A stretch of 45,506 bases of DNA from Paraclostridium ghonii (GCF_023653455.1 NZ_JAKEDR010000006.1:1-45506), one strand, 5' to 3'. Shown: positions 1 to 8,774, counted from the stretch's first letter. Notes: generated by a model from the sequence alone, not told the origin. Translations and numbers: made by a program.

Positions 1-194
1 TTTTTATACTCTGGAAATTCATCATTTAATGCATTTAGTTCAATTCCATTTAAAGCTTTAGAAAATATTTTTTGAATATCTATATAATCTTCTTTGCTAG
101 CCTTAAGTTTAAGTTTATGTTTTAATCCATGTATTATAACACTAGAATCTTTATAATATTGTCTAATAGTACCCCTTAATTTTACAAGATGCAT
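1..194 (-). CDS. Partial gene at the end of the RiPP operon, possibly a leader-peptide-binding (E1-like) protein
   Basis: The reading frame starts with ATG at 194 behind a GAAAGGGT ribosome site and stays open for 64 codons to the window edge, so the 3' end is missing. It begins MHLVKLRGTIRQYY and continues with a lysine-rich, mostly helical stretch. It starts 5 bases after the stop of the exporter permease, so it is probably the next gene of the same operon. Position and general look would suit the N-terminal winged-helix part of an Ocin-ThiF/E1-like protein that presents the leader peptide to a YcaO cyclase, which a thiopeptide cluster needs and which is not otherwise visible. That assignment is inference from context. 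No catalytic motif is seen. Confidence 0.45.
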   Translation of the reverse strand, partial: MHLVKLRGTIRQYYKDSSVIIHGLKHKLKLKASKEDYIDIQKIFSKALNGIELNALNDEFPEYK

Positions 195-199
195 AAATA

Positions 200-940
200 T
201 TACCCTTTCTTTTTACTAAATTTAATAACTAAAAGAGAAATTACTAATACAGCTGCTAAGAATAATAATGAATTAATAGTATCTTTATTCATTTCAAAAG
301 ATTCATTCCATATTTTCATATAAATTTGACTTATATGATAAACAGGATTAATATTTGCAACAACTTTCATAAATTTTGGTAATTGTTCTACTGGTATTGA
401 AAATCCACCAGTAAACATTACTACTTGAAACAGTACTATAGATGTTACTAATGCACTTTTCATATCATTAAAGTTTTTATACAATGCATGTGAGAATACT
501 AGAAGCAGTGCATTAAGTACCATTAATGAAACATATGAAATTAAATAATGTGCTACTGTAAGTTTTAAATCATATACGAATATTCCTATTAATGAGATTA
601 AGAAAAATCCCATACTTGTAATAATTATTGTTTTAACTATTGCAGAGATTAATAGAACTTTATCTGTTATTGGAGTAATCAATAATCTACGTTCAATACC
701 AAATGATCTATTCATTACTTGATCAAATCCAAAAGCAAAAAATATTACTGAAAAACTTATTAAAATTATAAATGAAGGAGTATATATTTGTGCATAACTC
801 ATACCTCCATTGTAAGTATTACCTCCGAACATTTGACCCATTATTATATATGATACGGGTGGAAGTATAACAGTAAAAGCTAAATAAAATAATTCTCTAG
901 TAAACATTTTTAAATCATATTTTATTTGTGTTAAAATCAT
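200..940 (-). CDS. ABC-2 type permease of the RiPP exporter
   Basis: A 246-aa integral membrane protein with about six hydrophobic segments. An N-terminal TM is followed by a polar loop with many Gly/Tyr/Asn, a TM near residues 50-75, then four more, with a basic tail ending SKKKG. This is the layout of ABC-2 (DrrB/NodJ-like) permeases. The phrase FSIPVEQLPKFMKVVANINP is typical of the last extracellular loop of that family. Its ATG overlaps the stop of the ATPase gene by 4 bases (ATGA), so the two are translationally coupled and very likely form one transporter. In this cluster it probably exports the modified peptides or protects the producer. Substrate is inferred from context only. Confidence 0.85.
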   Translation of the reverse strand: MILTQIKYDLKMFTRELFYLAFTVILPPVSYIIMGQMFGGNTYNGGMSYAQIYTPSFIILISFSVIFFAFGFDQVMNRSFGIERRLLITPITDKVLLISAIVKTIIITSMGFFLISLIGIFVYDLKLTVAHYLISYVSLMVLNALLLVFSHALYKNFNDMKSALVTSIVLFQVVMFTGGFSIPVEQLPKFMKVVANINPVYHISQIYMKIWNESFEMNKDTINSLLFLAAVLVISLLVIKFSKKKG

Positions 941-1671
941 ATCATTTCTCCTTCAGCTGATATTTTTTTTAAGTAAAAATCATTAATTGTTTTATACCCT
1001 AGATTTAATATGTTTTGTGGTGTATCAAATATTTCATTTGTACCATTGTTAATGAAAAGAACTTTATCGCAATAAGTTTCTATTTCATCCATATAGTGTG
1101 TTGATAAAATAACTGTACTTTCATTTTTCTTAATATAGTTGATTATATTTTTCCATAATCTATTTCTCATATGAGGGTCTAATCCAGTAGTAGGCTCATC
1201 AAGTATAATTAACCTTGGATTTGATGAAAAAGCAATTGCTAAGCTTACCTTTTGCTTCCAACCTCCTGATAGATCATCAAAGTAACTATTTAAGTGACCT
1301 TGTAGCTCAAATTCTTGAATTATTTCTTCTAAATTTGCTTTGTTCCCATAATAAGCATTAAATAGGTGTAGAAGTTCTTTAATTTTTAATTTTTTGTAAA
1401 ATTGAGTTGGTTGTAACACAGCTGAAATATTTTCTTTTAATTTTTTCAATTTCGTGTCACTTATATTTTTTAGATTTTGATCTAATACAACAACTTCTCC
1501 ACTATCAAATTCTTTAATTGTCATTAATATTTCTAGAAAAGTTGATTTCCCGGCTCCATTCTTTCCTATAACACCAATGATTTCTCCTTTTTTAGCTCTA
1601 AAGTTAATACCTTTTAATACTTTTTTCTTGCCATAACTTTTATGTAAGTTAGTTACATCAACATTATACAT
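937..1671 (-). CDS. ABC transporter ATPase of the RiPP exporter
   Basis: A 244-aa ATP-binding subunit of the DrrA/CcmA type. It shows the Walker A motif GKNGAGKS (about residues 36-43), the signature motif near LSGGWKQK, Walker B LIILDEPTTGLD, and the switch histidine in LSTHYMDE. The start ATG has a GGGGTAAG ribosome site and lies 11 bases after the dehydratase stop. The gene ends inside the start of the permease gene. Together they make a two-gene exporter or self-immunity transporter for the thiopeptide-like product. The function class is secure; the cargo is inferred from the neighbouring precursor and dehydratase genes. Confidence 0.93.
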   Translation of the reverse strand: MYNVDVTNLHKSYGKKKVLKGINFRAKKGEIIGVIGKNGAGKSTFLEILMTIKEFDSGEVVVLDQNLKNISDTKLKKLKENISAVLQPTQFYKKLKIKELLHLFNAYYGNKANLEEIIQEFELQGHLNSYFDDLSGGWKQKVSLAIAFSSNPRLIILDEPTTGLDPHMRNRLWKNIINYIKKNESTVILSTHYMDEIETYCDKVLFINNGTNEIFDTPQNILNLGYKTINDFYLKKISAEGEMI

Positions 1672-1682
1672 TTACTTACCCC

Positions 1683-4169
1683 CTATTTATCTATAGTGTA
1701 CTCAACCATATATTCAGTCAGATTTCCTTGGAATTCTGGCAACACTTCTTCAATGTAAAATGACGCATCTTTTTCAAAGTAATTACTAATTTGTGATACA
1801 AAAGTTTTCATTATTAAAGGGACCTCTATATCTATAAACATAGGTTTTATTAATAAGAACTCTTCTTCTTCACGAAACTTCTTTAAGAAGAATTTTTTAG
1901 GAAGCCCTGTTTCTATAAAGTACTTTCTTATATTTAAGTACAAATCCATGTCTGTTTTTGAGTTTTGTACTACATTTTGTATTTCATTTATGTTTAATAT
2001 CCATTTTTCTCGGGATATTATAACATTATCTAAATAAATACGATTTACATGTTTTTTTCCTCTACAGAAATGATTTATATCAAAATTTAACCTTCCGCTT
2101 TGAAACATTAATAAAAATACTGATAATATTCCTGGTAAGAATATAGGGACAAGTGATGATTTGTAACATATTTTAGATTCTATATTTTCTTTATCTAAAA
2201 ATATAACTCTCTTAGTTTTTTCATCGTACTTTACCTTAAAATCTTCAATACCGTCACAAGATTCATCTATAAAGCGTTGATATCCTATATTAAGATTAAA
2301 TTTTTTATCATACGTCCTTTCATGTATTCCACCATTGAAACCAAATAAATCTGTAACTTCGTAATAGTTTTTATTTGTATAATTTTTAAAAATGTATTCT
2401 TTATAATCTGGATCTAAGTTAATATTTTTAAAAAAGTCTTTAAACCTTGATAAAAATTTTTCCTGCCCATCATATACATCATTTAAGACAATATCCTCAC
2501 CCATAAGCTGATAAAATAAAGTTACGCTGTACTCATTGTTATCTTTTATATATTTTGGAATTTTATTTGAAAATTTCTTAATTATGCTTCCTATATCAAT
2601 ACTACTTTCATCATTTTTTATAAGATTATCAAAACAATCCAGAAACTCTTCTTTTATATCGTCTAATATTTTTACTTCAGGAGAAACTCCATTTTTATAT
2701 CTATAATTCATATTTTTAAAATATGGTACAAAGTATCTAAATGGACTAAAGAATACATTATTTAACAAGTTACTATCGTATAAATTAACTTCATTGCTTC
2801 CATAAATATTTTTAAATATATGAGCAACTTCAAATTTATATCTTATATTAACGTCAAATAATAAAATTAAATCTAAAAGTCCTTCAAAGAAATCTTTTGA
2901 AAACTCTATATTTTCTTTTACATTATTCTCATCATTTTTATATATTGGAAAAATTACATCCTCATACAGTAAATCTGTATCAAAACTTGGTAACTCAGCA
3001 CATAAGCTTTTAACAGAGTTATCTATATTACTCCAAATTTGTAATCGATCACTTACACTTGCAGTTTCAAACTTTTCTCTATTATCTTCAATATCTAATA
3101 AAGATTGTGAGAGTTTGGTACATATATCATATTTTTTTAAGAATTTTATTATTTCAGGTATTAAATATCTTTTGTTTTCTACTGCAATTTTCTGAATTAA
3201 AATCTTATATTTAACTAAGCTTTTGTAAACATCAAATTCATTGTCTTCGTATAAGGCGTTATCTTTAAGGTATTTTTCAAAATCTTCATAGTATAAAACC
3301 TTATTTTCACTTTTCTTTAAAAAGTCAATTAGCTTTATATCTAATGGAAATTCAATAAATCTATCTCTTGTTTCAAATATCTTTTTAGATTGTTTCACGT
3401 TTTCTTGCGTTATAAATAAGATTTTAGAGTCTTTTACTCCAAATCTTGATACTAAAACGGGTACTTTTTTAATAGAATCCTCATCATTTCTTAGATATTC
3501 TATTAAAATTCTATACATTAAAGAGTGGTTAATCTCTACATTTACAAGCTTGTCTGGAGTATAGTTTTTATTTAATGTTCCTGTTTTAGTTAAGAAAGAA
3601 AATGGGCTTGTTTTCATAGAACTTCGTACAAGTAAATTTATAATAAAGCCATCTAATTTTCTTAATCTTTTATTGTGTTCGTTTGTATTTACATCTAGAT
3701 ATTTATCTATGTTGTAATAAATATTTTTATTGAAAAATATAATTGTTTTTCTTAACTCTTCATTAGAAATCTCTCTTTGAAGGATTTTTCTAGAGTTATC
3801 ATAAGATTTTTTATAACTTTCCAATAATTTATTATTAATTAACTCTTCTCTTTTTAGTAATTCTATAAATTTATCTAATCTTAACTTAGTTAAGCAATTT
3901 TCAGGGTATTTAATTAATTTATTCAATCTATTATTGTGTACATCTCTTTTTATATTAAGTATTAGCGTATCTTTTGTTTTGTGAAATTCACTTTCTAAAA
4001 AATCTATTAATTTAATTTTTTCATCTTCTAATTCAACTACAGTGATTTCTAATAGTTGTATACTTTGTAGTAATTCGTTGGTTTCATCCTTCATATCAAA
4101 GTACCACTTATCAGAAATATCACTACCTCTATAAAGGCTAAATGGATTTTTACTTATTGTTGAGGTCAA
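1683..4169 (-). CDS. LanB-like dehydratase, N-terminal (glutamylation) type
   Basis: A protein of 828 aa matching the N-terminal part of class I lantibiotic dehydratases. It has PFSLYRGS near residue 9 and an R-S-S-M-K-T-SPFSF motif at 182-192, both conserved in the tRNA-Glu-dependent glutamylation domain. In thiopeptide clusters this step activates Ser/Thr of the precursor before elimination on a separate protein. That split arrangement is seen here, with the elimination-type domain encoded just upstream. The start is TTG at 4169, chosen because a strong GGGAGGAAATAGG site sits just before it. The start lies inside the end of the upstream gene (20-base overlap), indicating coupled translation. 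It is very lysine/asparagine rich and AT-rich like its neighbours. Confidence 0.88.
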   Translation of the reverse strand: MTSTISKNPFSLYRGSDISDKWYFDMKDETNELLQSIQLLEITVVELEDEKIKLIDFLESEFHKTKDTLILNIKRDVHNNRLNKLIKYPENCLTKLRLDKFIELLKREELINNKLLESYKKSYDNSRKILQREISNEELRKTIIFFNKNIYYNIDKYLDVNTNEHNKRLRKLDGFIINLLVRSSMKTSPFSFLTKTGTLNKNYTPDKLVNVEINHSLMYRILIEYLRNDEDSIKKVPVLVSRFGVKDSKILFITQENVKQSKKIFETRDRFIEFPLDIKLIDFLKKSENKVLYYEDFEKYLKDNALYEDNEFDVYKSLVKYKILIQKIAVENKRYLIPEIIKFLKKYDICTKLSQSLLDIEDNREKFETASVSDRLQIWSNIDNSVKSLCAELPSFDTDLLYEDVIFPIYKNDENNVKENIEFSKDFFEGLLDLILLFDVNIRYKFEVAHIFKNIYGSNEVNLYDSNLLNNVFFSPFRYFVPYFKNMNYRYKNGVSPEVKILDDIKEEFLDCFDNLIKNDESSIDIGSIIKKFSNKIPKYIKDNNEYSVTLFYQLMGEDIVLNDVYDGQEKFLSRFKDFFKNINLDPDYKEYIFKNYTNKNYYEVTDLFGFNGGIHERTYDKKFNLNIGYQRFIDESCDGIEDFKVKYDEKTKRVIFLDKENIESKICYKSSLVPIFLPGILSVFLLMFQSGRLNFDINHFCRGKKHVNRIYLDNVIISREKWILNINEIQNVVQNSKTDMDLYLNIRKYFIETGLPKKFFLKKFREEEEFLLIKPMFIDIEVPLIMKTFVSQISNYFEKDASFYIEEVLPEFQGNLTEYMVEYTIDK

Positions 4170-5178
4170 GACCTATTTCCTCCCTCCATGTGATACCTCT
4201 ACTTTCTTCTACCAGTCTATAAGCAAAATAAATACATTGTTGCTTCTTATAAGCACTAATTTTGAATAGTGGTAATGTAAGGTATAATAAATTTATTAGT
4301 AATCTATAGGCCGTTGCTTTTTTGTTTTCTATAAAATTTTTATCTTGCGAGTATTTAACAAAATTCTTATGAAAATCATTATTAAATTGTTCATTTAATG
4401 CATTAATTGAATCCTCGATAGATTTTTGATAACTAGAATCTACTAAATTATTTACATCTTCATATATATCTTTATAAATTCTTTCAAAAGTAGTATCCCA
4501 TTTTTGTATCATTTTAAAATGGTGAACTTGAATGTCTTGTATGTTTTCTATATTTTCTTTAAATATATCTTCAAAGATTTCTTCACTAATGTTTCTGTTT
4601 TCTTTCTTAGACAATTCGAAAAAACCATGAACATGAGATATAAAAGAAAAGTACCCTTTGTTTTTTCCATCTTCATTATATATATTTGATATACTGGAGA
4701 ATATAGATGGGAAAATATGTATAGGGTTTAAATTTTCACTATTTATTAGTTCAAATGTTTCCAATAATAAACTTTGAATCTCAAATCTTTTTTCAATGTA
4801 CATATTAGTCATATTTTGGTTTTGGTAAAAAAAATCATATGGTCTTATTTCAACTAATCCGTGGTCTTTTACGCTACGAATTTCTTTTTTGTTTTCTAGA
4901 AGAGCTAAATTAGCAAAATATTTTTCATATTTATTTTTAATAATTGCCTCTTGTTCTTTTGCCATTGTTTTAGACTTCATATACTCTCTAAGCTTAGATG
5001 CAACACATTCGATTTCTTCCTCTTTATACTTATTAGAAAAGATTACTTGTATATGAGGGCCACCTTCCCAATTTCTTGATAAAAAATATTCATTATTTGA
5101 CTTAATAGTTGAAGTTATATCCTTAATAATTTGATTATCAAATTTTGTTTCAAAGTTATATATACAAATTTGTTTCAT
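4150..5178 (-). CDS. Thiopeptide-type bacteriocin biosynthesis protein (SpaB-C/thiopep_ocin domain)
   Basis: A 342-aa protein whose N-terminus carries a W-E-GGPH-I-Q-V-I-F segment near residue 37, the hallmark of the thiopeptide-type bacteriocin biosynthesis domain (TIGR03891/SpaB C-terminal-like). Members either remove glutamate from glutamylated Ser/Thr or form the central pyridine ring of thiopeptides; the sequence alone does not tell me which. I place the start at ATG 5178 rather than the in-frame ATG at 5190, because GGAGA lies at the right distance before 5178 and overlaps the upstream ATG. It is the first maturation gene after the two precursor genes and overlaps the dehydratase gene. 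Confidence 0.85.
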   Translation of the reverse strand: MKQICIYNFETKFDNQIIKDITSTIKSNNEYFLSRNWEGGPHIQVIFSNKYKEEEIECVASKLREYMKSKTMAKEQEAIIKNKYEKYFANLALLENKKEIRSVKDHGLVEIRPYDFFYQNQNMTNMYIEKRFEIQSLLLETFELINSENLNPIHIFPSIFSSISNIYNEDGKNKGYFSFISHVHGFFELSKKENRNISEEIFEDIFKENIENIQDIQVHHFKMIQKWDTTFERIYKDIYEDVNNLVDSSYQKSIEDSINALNEQFNNDFHKNFVKYSQDKNFIENKKATAYRLLINLLYLTLPLFKISAYKKQQCIYFAYRLVEESRGITWREEIGLDLNNK

Positions 5179-5200
5179 AAATTTCTCCATTTATTAATCT

Positions 5201-5240
5201 AGATACTCCACTTTATTAAAAAGCATAAAGTGGAATATCT
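5201..5240 (-). terminator. Stem-loop between precursor genes and maturation genes
   Basis: Two 15-base arms (AGATACTCCACTTTA at 5201-5215 and TAAAGTGGAATATCT at 5226-5240) can form a stem with one mismatch around a 10-base loop. Read on the minus strand there is only a weak U-rich tail. It therefore looks more like a partial terminator or RNA-processing hairpin than a full stop. Such an element would let the precursor mRNA outnumber the enzyme mRNA. Confidence 0.6.
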
Positions 5241-5315
5241 AATATTTTTAAATCTGTTTTATATTTATATTCATATTCATATAAATTATTAAATGTATGA
5301 CATGTTTATACTAAA

Positions 5316-5471
5316 TTAAGCACAAGATCCACAGCATGAACTTGAACCACAAGTTGATGATGCAGAACAGCTAGAAGATCCACTACTTGCAGTTGTTTCA
5401 GGTATTGCAGATACCTCATCTAAGTCTAATATTTCTACGTTTAAATCGAACTCTCTTTTTTCATTTGCCAT
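5316..5471 (-). CDS. Thiopeptide-like precursor peptide 1
   Basis: A 51-codon gene with an acidic leader (MANEKREFDLNVEILDLDEV, then SAIPETTAS) and a core made almost only of Ser, Cys, Gly, Thr and Ala, ending TCGSSSCCGSCA. The leader pattern with DLDEV-SAIPE and the Ser/Cys core match thiazolylpeptide-type bacteriocin precursors, in which cysteines become thiazoles and serines become dehydroalanines. A ribosome site (GAAAGGGGAAATTAAA) precedes the ATG. It lies 44 bases after precursor 2 and upstream of the dehydratase genes on the same strand. Core composition is unusual in that Ser outnumbers Cys about two to one. No final structure can be read from sequence. Confidence 0.9.
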   Translation of the reverse strand: MANEKREFDLNVEILDLDEVSAIPETTASSGSSSCSASSTCGSSSCCGSCA

Positions 5472-5520
5472 TTTAATTTCCCCTTTCGTTTGTTTAATTA
5501 GTATAATTTATTAACAAAAA

Positions 5521-5676
5521 TTAAAAACAAGATCCACAACATGAACTTGAACCACATGTTGATGTTGCAGAGCAACTAGTTGAACCACTACTTGCAGTTG
5601 TTTCAGGTATTGCTGATACTTCGTCTAAGTCTAATATTTCTACGTTTAAATCAAACTCTCTTTTTTCATTTACCAT
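5521..5676 (-). CDS. Thiopeptide-like precursor peptide 2
   Basis: A second 51-codon precursor, first in the operon, with the ATG at 5676 behind AAAGGAGGTAGGG. It is nearly identical to precursor 1: the leader begins MVNEKREFDLNVEI instead of MANEKREFDLNVEI. In the core, SGSTSCSATSTCG replaces SGSSSCSASSTCG, and the last residue is Phe instead of Ala. The differences are thus two Ser-to-Thr changes and the C-terminal residue within the core. The same enzymes would therefore make two close variants. The pair looks like a recent tandem duplication. Confidence 0.9.
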   Translation of the reverse strand: MVNEKREFDLNVEILDLDEVSAIPETTASSGSTSCSATSTCGSSSCCGSCF

Positions 5677-5699
5677 AATCCCTACCTCCTTTCATTGGT

Positions 5700-5984
5700 T
5701 TAAGGTAATATAATTGTATTATATTTATTTTTTATAAAATCAAATTACTCCTAATATGGTTTTACACATACTTAAATGTGGTTTTAGAATGTAATAATAT
5801 GTTAATTTTTGTCATAAGTGTAATTTTCTTAAATAAAAATATAACGCTTTAAATCAGGAGGCTTTAAATTGTTGATATGAGTGAATATGTATGATAATAT
5901 TAATGCATAATATGAATATAAAAAATTTTCTGACAATAAAAAGTTTACTTAGAGTTGTTATGAAAACAAATTTCATAATCAGAG
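5700..5984. promoter_or_regulatory. Divergent intergenic region with promoters for the RiPP cluster and the KdpDE-like genes
   Basis: About 285 very AT-rich bases separate the first precursor gene (minus) from the sensor kinase gene (plus). Both operons must start here. I see AT-rich -10-like boxes but no pair of -35/-10 boxes with standard spacing that I would commit to, and no gene or clear repeat. Confidence 0.5.
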
Positions 5985-5993
5985 GTGACTCAT

Positions 5994-7562
5994 TTGGCTA
6001 AAATAAAACATTATACAGACTATGAAGATGTTTATACCAAACATTTAATATTTCATAATTTGCTAAAAACAATATCTATAATGGTATTAGCAATATTAGT
6101 TTCTTTATTTTTTAAAAGGATTGGGTTTAATGAAGCAAATATTATATTAGTACTTACAATCGGAGTCTTGTTTGTATCTAGTTTTATATATGGATATATT
6201 TATGGTGTAATTGCTTCTATTTTAGGAGTTCTTTCTTTTAATTTTTTCTTTACTAAGCCGTACTATACTTTTCTAATATATGACACAGAATATTTAATTA
6301 CATTTTTTATAATGCTTATAGCAACGTTGATAACAAGCTCCTTAACATACAAAATAAAAAAAGAGGCTAGAATATCATCTACAAAAGAAAAAAGAATTAA
6401 ACTATTATATATAAATAATAAAAAATTACTAAAGTCTAAAAGTAAAAGAGATATAGTTAGGCATTGTAAAGATAGTTTAGTAGATATATTAAATAAAGAT
6501 GTATTAATTGTACTTAAAGATGATAATTCTAAAGTAATAGAATATAGCCACTATAGTAGTTATATTATGGAAAGTATTTTTAACTCTAGATTAGAAAGGG
6601 ACTCTTTAAAGAAATGCTTTTTATTGGGGAAACCACTGGGTATTACTACACAAATAGATGATGGGAGAAGAATTTATTATCATCCTATTAAGGGTAAAAA
6701 ATCTACTTTAGGAGTAATTGGTATAGGTAGTGAAAATAAAAAACCTATATCAGAAAATGAAAAAATTATTTTAGATTCTATTTCAACACAAGTAGCATTA
6801 GCTATTGAAAAAGAAAATTTATATGAACAAAATAGAAGAAATTACTTAGAAGTTCATAAAGAAAGAATCAGAGGTAATTTGATTAGATCAATATCGCATG
6901 ATTTAAGAACTCCACTTGCTAGCATTTTAGGATCAATATCTACTATAAATGATAATTATGAAAAAATAGATGATAATACCAAAAAAGAATTACTCAATAA
7001 CATATATGAAGATGCAGATTGGCTTACGCGTTCTATAGAAAATATACTTAGTATGACTAGGATAGATGAGGGTGAAATTCAGATTAAAAAAAATATAGAA
7101 ATAGCTGAAGAAATAGTTACAGATGCTGTAAAAAGAGTAAATCAATTTAAAAATAATAGAAACATAAAGATACAACTTCCAGAAGAAATAATAGTTATAT
7201 ACGCAGATGGACTATTAATAAAACAAGTACTTGTTAACTTGGTAGATAACGCAATAAGACATACAAATGAAGATTCAAAAATAGAAATTAATATACAAAA
7301 AAATGAACAAGATGTAGTTTTTAAAGTAGAAGATAATGGGGAAGGTATAAAAGAAGAGGATATGGAAAATATATTTGATAGGTTTTATACAAAATCAGAT
7401 ACTAAAAATCTTGAAAAACGTGGAATTGGATTAGGACTAGCAATATGTAAATCAATTGTATTAGCTCATGGAGGTAAGATAAAAGTATACAATAATAGAT
7501 ATGGTGGAGCTACTTTTGAATTTAGTATTCCACATGAAGAAAGAGGAGATATATGGAATTAA
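5994..7562 (+). CDS. KdpD-like membrane sensor histidine kinase lacking the N-terminal Kdp sensor domains
   Basis: A 522-aa kinase. About four TM segments at residues 25-120 include NFFFTKPYYTF, the mark of the DUF4118 module of KdpD. A GAF-like region (about 140-280) follows, then the HisKA box SHDLRTPLAS with the phospho-His near 302, N box LVNLVDNAIRH, and ATP-lid motifs DNGEGI, IFDRFYT and GIGLGLAICKS. The usual N-terminal KdpD and USP domains are absent. I choose TTG 5994 as start because AGAGGTG (5981-5987) is at proper distance; an in-frame GTG at 5985 lies inside that site. It overlaps the response regulator gene. No kdpFABC genes follow; Trk genes do. Confidence 0.88.
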   Translation: MAKIKHYTDYEDVYTKHLIFHNLLKTISIMVLAILVSLFFKRIGFNEANIILVLTIGVLFVSSFIYGYIYGVIASILGVLSFNFFFTKPYYTFLIYDTEYLITFFIMLIATLITSSLTYKIKKEARISSTKEKRIKLLYINNKKLLKSKSKRDIVRHCKDSLVDILNKDVLIVLKDDNSKVIEYSHYSSYIMESIFNSRLERDSLKKCFLLGKPLGITTQIDDGRRIYYHPIKGKKSTLGVIGIGSENKKPISENEKIILDSISTQVALAIEKENLYEQNRRNYLEVHKERIRGNLIRSISHDLRTPLASILGSISTINDNYEKIDDNTKKELLNNIYEDADWLTRSIENILSMTRIDEGEIQIKKNIEIAEEIVTDAVKRVNQFKNNRNIKIQLPEEIIVIYADGLLIKQVLVNLVDNAIRHTNEDSKIEINIQKNEQDVVFKVEDNGEGIKEEDMENIFDRFYTKSDTKNLEKRGIGLGLAICKSIVLAHGGKIKVYNNRYGGATFEFSIPHEERGDIWN

Positions 7563-8254
7563 AACCTTTAATATTAATAGTTGAAGACGATAAATCAATT
7601 TGTAAGTTTATAAAAGTTTCACTAGAAACACAAGGCTATAAATGTAAAGATACACAGTATGGAAATACAGCAATATCTATGGCTCTTTCTATGGGCCCAG
7701 ATATAATTATTTTAGATTTAGGACTTCCAGATATGGATGGAATTGAAATTATAAAAAAGTTAAAAGGTATTTCTAACACAAAAATAATAGTAGTATCTGC
7801 TAGAGGGCATGAGAGAGAGAAAGTAGAAGCCCTAGATGCTGGTGCAGATGATTATTTAACGAAGCCTTTTGGAGTATCTGAGTTGTTAGCTAGAATTAGG
7901 GTTTGCCTTAGAAATATAGTAAAAGAAAGTAACTTTAAATTAGAAGAAGGTAGTATTTTTCAAGTTAGAGATTTTAAAATAGATTATGAAAAACGTAAAG
8001 TTTATATAAATAATGAAGAAATCCATTTGACTCCAATAGAATATAAGCTTGTTGTCCTTATGTCAAAGTATGCAGGTAAAGTTTTAACTCATAAATTTAT
8101 AATAAATGAAATATGGGGAAGTTATATGGAAAATGAAACTCAATCTTTAAGAGTTTTTATGGCTAGCATACGTAGAAAAATAGAAAAAGACCCAACTCAA
8201 CCAGAATATATAATTACAGAAATGGGAGTTGGATATAGAATGATAGATGAGTAA
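7553..8254 (+). CDS. OmpR/KdpE-family response regulator
   Basis: A 233-aa response regulator. The receiver domain has acidic pocket EDD (11-13), phospho-acceptor D55 in ILDLGLPD, the switch Ser in VVSARG and K in YLTKPFG. It is followed by a winged-helix domain of the OmpR/PhoB type (LTPIEYKLVVLMSKYAGKV ... EYIITEMGVGYRM). The start overlaps the kinase gene by 10 bases, so they form a cognate pair. Related to KdpE, which normally controls the Kdp ATPase. Here the likely target is the Trk operon just downstream, where direct repeats suited to this DNA-binding fold are found. Confidence 0.92.
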   Translation: MELKPLILIVEDDKSICKFIKVSLETQGYKCKDTQYGNTAISMALSMGPDIIILDLGLPDMDGIEIIKKLKGISNTKIIVVSARGHEREKVEALDAGADDYLTKPFGVSELLARIRVCLRNIVKESNFKLEEGSIFQVRDFKIDYEKRKVYINNEEIHLTPIEYKLVVLMSKYAGKVLTHKFIINEIWGSYMENETQSLRVFMASIRRKIEKDPTQPEYIITEMGVGYRMIDE

Positions 8255-8284
8255 AATAAAGTCTTTAATAAGGCTTTATTTTTT
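8255..8284 (+). terminator. Terminator after the two-component genes
   Basis: The arms AATAAAGTC and GGCTTTATT (one T-G pair) are followed directly by a run of T. This separates the kinase/regulator transcript from the potassium uptake genes. Confidence 0.7.
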
Positions 8285-8289
8285 TGCAC

Positions 8290-8358
8290 TTTAACAGGAT
8301 CTTAACAAGAATATAAAAATCTTAATGTTATTTTTATGCAAAAAAATATATCTTAACA
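8290..8358 (+). promoter_or_regulatory. Direct repeats of CTTAACA-type boxes before the potassium operon
   Basis: TTAACA occurs at 8291 and again at 8302, exactly 11 bases apart, the spacing of OmpR/PhoB-family half-sites. Related boxes TTAATG (8322) and TTAACA (8353) follow. They lie just upstream of the TPR-Trk genes and downstream of the KdpE-like regulator gene, which suggests that regulator binds here. Confidence 0.5.
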
Positions 8359-8419
8359 GCAACTTTATACGAATTTTAATAAAATAGTATTAAATAAAAT
8401 ACAAAGGGTGGATATACAA

Positions 8420-8749
8420 ATGTTATCTAAAGAAAATAAACTAAACTTATTTAATTTTAAAATAGAAAATGCTATAAGAAGTTTACAAAATAATGATTTT
8501 AATAAAGCAAAAGAATATATACTTTCTGCAATAATGGAAAACTATAATTCTGCTGAGCCACATAATTTACTTGGAATTTATTATGAATTGCAAGGAGAAT
8601 TAAATTTGGCTAGAAAGCACTACAGAGTAGCTATATGCTTGAATCAAAATTTAGAATGTGCACACAAAAACTTAGAAAGACTTTGTACATTCAAATATGT
8701 ATGTAGTCAACAATATGTGGATTATGGTGAAAGTATAAATAAAAATTAA
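8420..8749 (+). CDS. Small TPR-repeat protein
   Basis: A 109-aa soluble protein. Residues about 25-90 form two to three tetratricopeptide-like helical pairs (NDFNKAKEYILSAIMENYNS, AEPHNLLGIYYELQGELNLA, RKHYRVAICLNQNLECAHKN). TPR proteins act as protein-binding scaffolds. The start is ATG 8420 behind AAAGGGTGG; an in-frame GTG at 8408 lies inside this ribosome site and is unlikely. It leads the potassium uptake operon, 25 bases before the first TrkA-like gene, so it may be an accessory to the transporter. The exact role is unknown. Confidence 0.8.
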   Translation: MLSKENKLNLFNFKIENAIRSLQNNDFNKAKEYILSAIMENYNSAEPHNLLGIYYELQGELNLARKHYRVAICLNQNLECAHKNLERLCTFKYVCSQQYVDYGESINKN

Positions 8750-8774
8750 AATCAATGAATAGAAGAGGATTATT

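Noticed and set aside
4504..4689. Plus-strand frame inside the thiopep-domain gene
   Set aside because: Lies wholly within a well-supported gene on the other strand and has no ribosome site; a shadow of AT-rich coding DNA.
6990..7175. Minus-strand frame inside the sensor kinase
   Set aside because: No SD, rich in Phe/Tyr/Ile as expected from antisense of Lys/Asn/Asp codons.
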